From assembly GCA_037893225.1 (NCBI GenBank), contig JAZGUH010000146.1:186001-250000 (forward strand): 64,000 bases of DNA. Direction: 5' to 3'. Positions 61,840-64,000 of the stretch are shown here, in pieces. A program made the position numbers and the translations under genes. The DNA comes from Hippasteria phrygiana. Taxonomy: Eukaryota; Echinodermata; Asteroidea; Valvatida; Goniasteridae. A model generated the notes under the pieces. The model had not been told where the DNA came from and searched no databases. It saw nothing but the letters and a program-made list of their open reading frames with translations. Each line of letters begins with the position of its first letter. The stretch's first letter is position 1.

Positions 61840-64000
61840 TTGACATGCATGGAGCAATAAATAGACGGTAACATGTACACATAATGTACACATAATTTAT
61901 TTTTTTCGATTTGGCGGCGATAGCCGAGAACAGCGTTAGCTGATGAAGCAAAGAAATCAGCCAGAATTTGATTTCTAAAGTAGAATATGCCATTTGGAAC
62001 GCTTCCAAGTTCATCTTATTTGTCAGTGACGTGGCCCGGAGTAAGATAATTCAAAAAGGGGGACCCGGTTTGTTGACATGCATGGAGCAATAAATAGACG
62101 GTAACATGTACACAGATGTTGGCCGGAAAGAAAATAAACATTGCGAGGTTTGAATTTTCTCCACAAGTTTTAACTCTAAGAAGCCGCCGATAATTGCAAC
62201 ATGTAGCGCCAGATCTAAGCTATCCATACATGTCAAAATTACTGAATTTGGTTGATATTTCATGCAATTATGAATGAGTAAAGCAAGTCGATACCCCAGG
62301 GAATTTGACATGCATGGAGCAATAAATAGACGGTAACATGTACACAGATGTTGGCCGGAAAGAAAATAAACATTGCGAGGTTTGAATTTTCTCCACAAGT
62401 GTTAACTCTAAGAAGCCGCCGATAATTGCAACATGTAGCGCCAGATCTAAGCTATCCATACATGTCAAAATTACTGAATTTGGTTGATATTTCATGCAAT
62501 TATGAATGAGTAAAGCAAGTCCATACCCCAGGGAATTTGACATGCATGGAGCAATAAATAGACGGTAACATGTACACAGATGTTGGCCGGAAAGAAAATA
62601 AACATTGCGAGGTTTGAATTTTCTCCACAAGTGTTAACTCTAAGAAGCCGCCGATAATTGCAACATGTAGCGCCAGATCTAAGCTATCCGTACATGTCAA
62701 AATTACTGAATTTGGTTGATATTTCATGCAATTATGAATGAGTAAAGCAAGTCCATACCCCAGGGAATTTGACATGCATGGAGCAATAAATAGACGGTAA
62801 CATGTACACATAATGTACACATAATTTATTTTTTTCGATTTGGCGGCGATAGCCGAGAACAGCGTTAGCTGATGAAGCAAAGAAATCAGCCAGAATTTGA
62901 TTTCTAAAGTAGAATATGCCATTTGGAACGCTTCCAAGTTCATCTTATTTGTCAGTGACGTGGCCCGGAGTAAGATAATTCAAAAAGGGGGACCCGGTTT
63001 GTTGACATGCATGGAGCAATAAATAGACGGTAACATGTACACAGATGTTGGCCGGAAAGAAAATAAACATTGCGAGGTTTGAATTTTCTCCACAAGTGTT
63101 AACTCTAAGAAGCCGCCGATAATTGCAACATGTAGCGCCAGATCTAAGCTATCCGTACATGTCAAAATTACTGAATTTGGTTGATATTTCATGCAATTAT
63201 GAATGAGTAAAGCAAGTCCATACCCCAGGGAATTTGACAGGCATGGAGCAATAAATAAAAGGTAATCTGCACACAGATGGTGGCCGGGAAGAAAATAAAC
63301 ATTGCGAGGTTTGAATTTTCTCCACAAGTGTTAACTCTAAGAAGCCGCCGATAATTGCAACATGTAGCGCCAGATCTAAGCTATCCATACATGTCAAAAT
63401 TACTGAATTTGGTTGATATTTCATGCAATTATGAATGAGTAAAGCAAGTCCATACCCCAGGGAATTTGACATGCATGGAGCAATAAATAGACGGTAACAT
63501 GTACACATAATGTACACATAATTTATTTTTTTCGATTTGGCGGCGATAGCCGAGAACAGCGTTAGCTGATGAAGCAAAGAAATCAGCCAGAATTTGATTT
63601 CTAAAGTAGAATATGCCATTTGGAACGCTTCCAAGTTCATCTTATTTGTCAGTGACGTGGCCCGGAGTAAGATAATTCAAAAAGGGGGACCCGGTTTGTT
63701 GACATGCATGGAGCAATAAATAGACGGTAACATGTACACAGATGTTGGCCGGAAAGAAAATAAACATTGCGAGGTTTGAATTTTCTCCACAAGTTTTAAC
63801 TCTAAGAAGCCGCCGATAATTGCAACATGTAGCGCCAGATCTAAGCTATCCATACATGTCAAAATTACTGAATTTGGTTGATATTTCATGCAATTATGAA
63901 TGAGTAAAGCAAGTCCATACCCCAGGGAATTTGACATGCATGGAGCAATAAATAGACGGTAACATGTACACAGATGTTGGCCGGAAAGAAAATAAACATT
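61840..64000 (+). repeat. B-K-N-T, B-T-D, B-K and a partial unit to the window end
   Basis: B61840, K62073, N62305, T62537; B62769, T63002, D63234; B63466, K63699; partial unit from 63931. A private C to G at 62290 lies in the tail of K62073. The array continues unbroken past the window edge. Confidence 0.93.
63931..64000 (+). repeat. Partial A unit (5' end, 70 bp)
   Basis: First 70 bp of an A unit with an unmodified N-type head. Its type cannot be completed because positions 97 and 154 lie beyond the window. Confidence 0.95.

Larger units (their letters stand above)
1..64000 (+). repeat. Tandem satellite array of 232 bp (A) and 233 bp (B) units
   Basis: The entire window is a head-to-tail array with no unique sequence. 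Units are counted from TTGACA. Between 75 and 63930 I count 219 A and 56 B units, and their summed lengths equal the interval exactly, so no unit carries a net indel. Units of one type are nearly identical: outside type-defining sites I see only about seven private substitutions. All units have the same orientation. Arrays of this kind are typical of eukaryotic centromeric or heterochromatic satellites; that role is inference, since no flanking sequence or chromatin data are visible. No gene, tRNA, rRNA or transposon interrupts it. Confidence 0.98.

Noticed and set aside
1..64000. CRISPR array
   Set aside because: Units are 232-233 bp and tandem without unique spacers; CRISPR repeats are short and separated by unrelated spacers.
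1..64000. Insertion of transposons, rDNA, tRNA or telomeric repeats within the array
   Set aside because: Unit lengths add up exactly over the whole window and every unit start is accounted for, leaving no room for inserted sequence.

Overview
The whole 64 kb window is one uninterrupted, head-to-tail tandem satellite DNA array on the + strand. I see no credible protein-coding gene, RNA gene, transposon, CRISPR array or unique sequence. The organism is almost certainly a eukaryote, because a megasatellite with higher-order repeat (HOR) structure of this kind is typical of centromeric or heterochromatic blocks. The sequence does not identify the species. GC is about 38-40% by hand count of one monomer of each kind, and CpG is only mildly depleted (6 seen against about 8.5 expected in one A monomer).

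The array has two kinds of unit. I set position 1 of each unit at the first T of its TTGACA. A is 232 bp and B is 233 bp. Their first 42 bp are identical and the remaining ~190 bp look unrelated by eye. From 75 to 63930 there are exactly 219 A and 56 B units (219 x 232 + 56 x 233 = 63,856 bp), so there is no net indel anywhere. Partial A units lie at 1-74 and 63931-64000. B units never touch each other; 1 to 11 A units separate them.

A units fall into a few haplotypes defined by linked substitutions. N is the base type (G at 97, A at 154). K has T at 97. T has G at 154. D has eight substitutions within the first 55 bp (positions 7, 25, 27, 33, 34, 37, 47, 55). C has three (28, 47, 55). Rarer ones are N' (T at 158), T+ (T at 18), K' (T at 97 and G at 154), D' (D head and G at 154) and one D/K hybrid. 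B' is a B with A at 105. These letters are my own labels.

Reading the units as letters shows the higher-order structure. The commonest HOR is B-T-D-K-N-T (1,393 bp, 16 copies). Others are B-K-N-T (929 bp), a K-N-T trimer (696 bp), B'-K-N-D-B-N-T (1,626 bp, six copies) and a 2,323 bp ten-unit pair. Above these sit long-range duplications: 1.7-7.3 kb matches 28.2-33.7 kb, 11.9-22.8 kb matches 48.4-59.3 kb, and 11.0-14.7 kb matches 44.7-48.4 kb. Hybrid units mark probable register-preserving unequal crossovers.

The many reverse-strand open frames (102-147 codons) are products of the repeat and I do not call them genes. The most useful content is the A/B architecture, the shared 42 bp box, and the readable record of how the array expanded.
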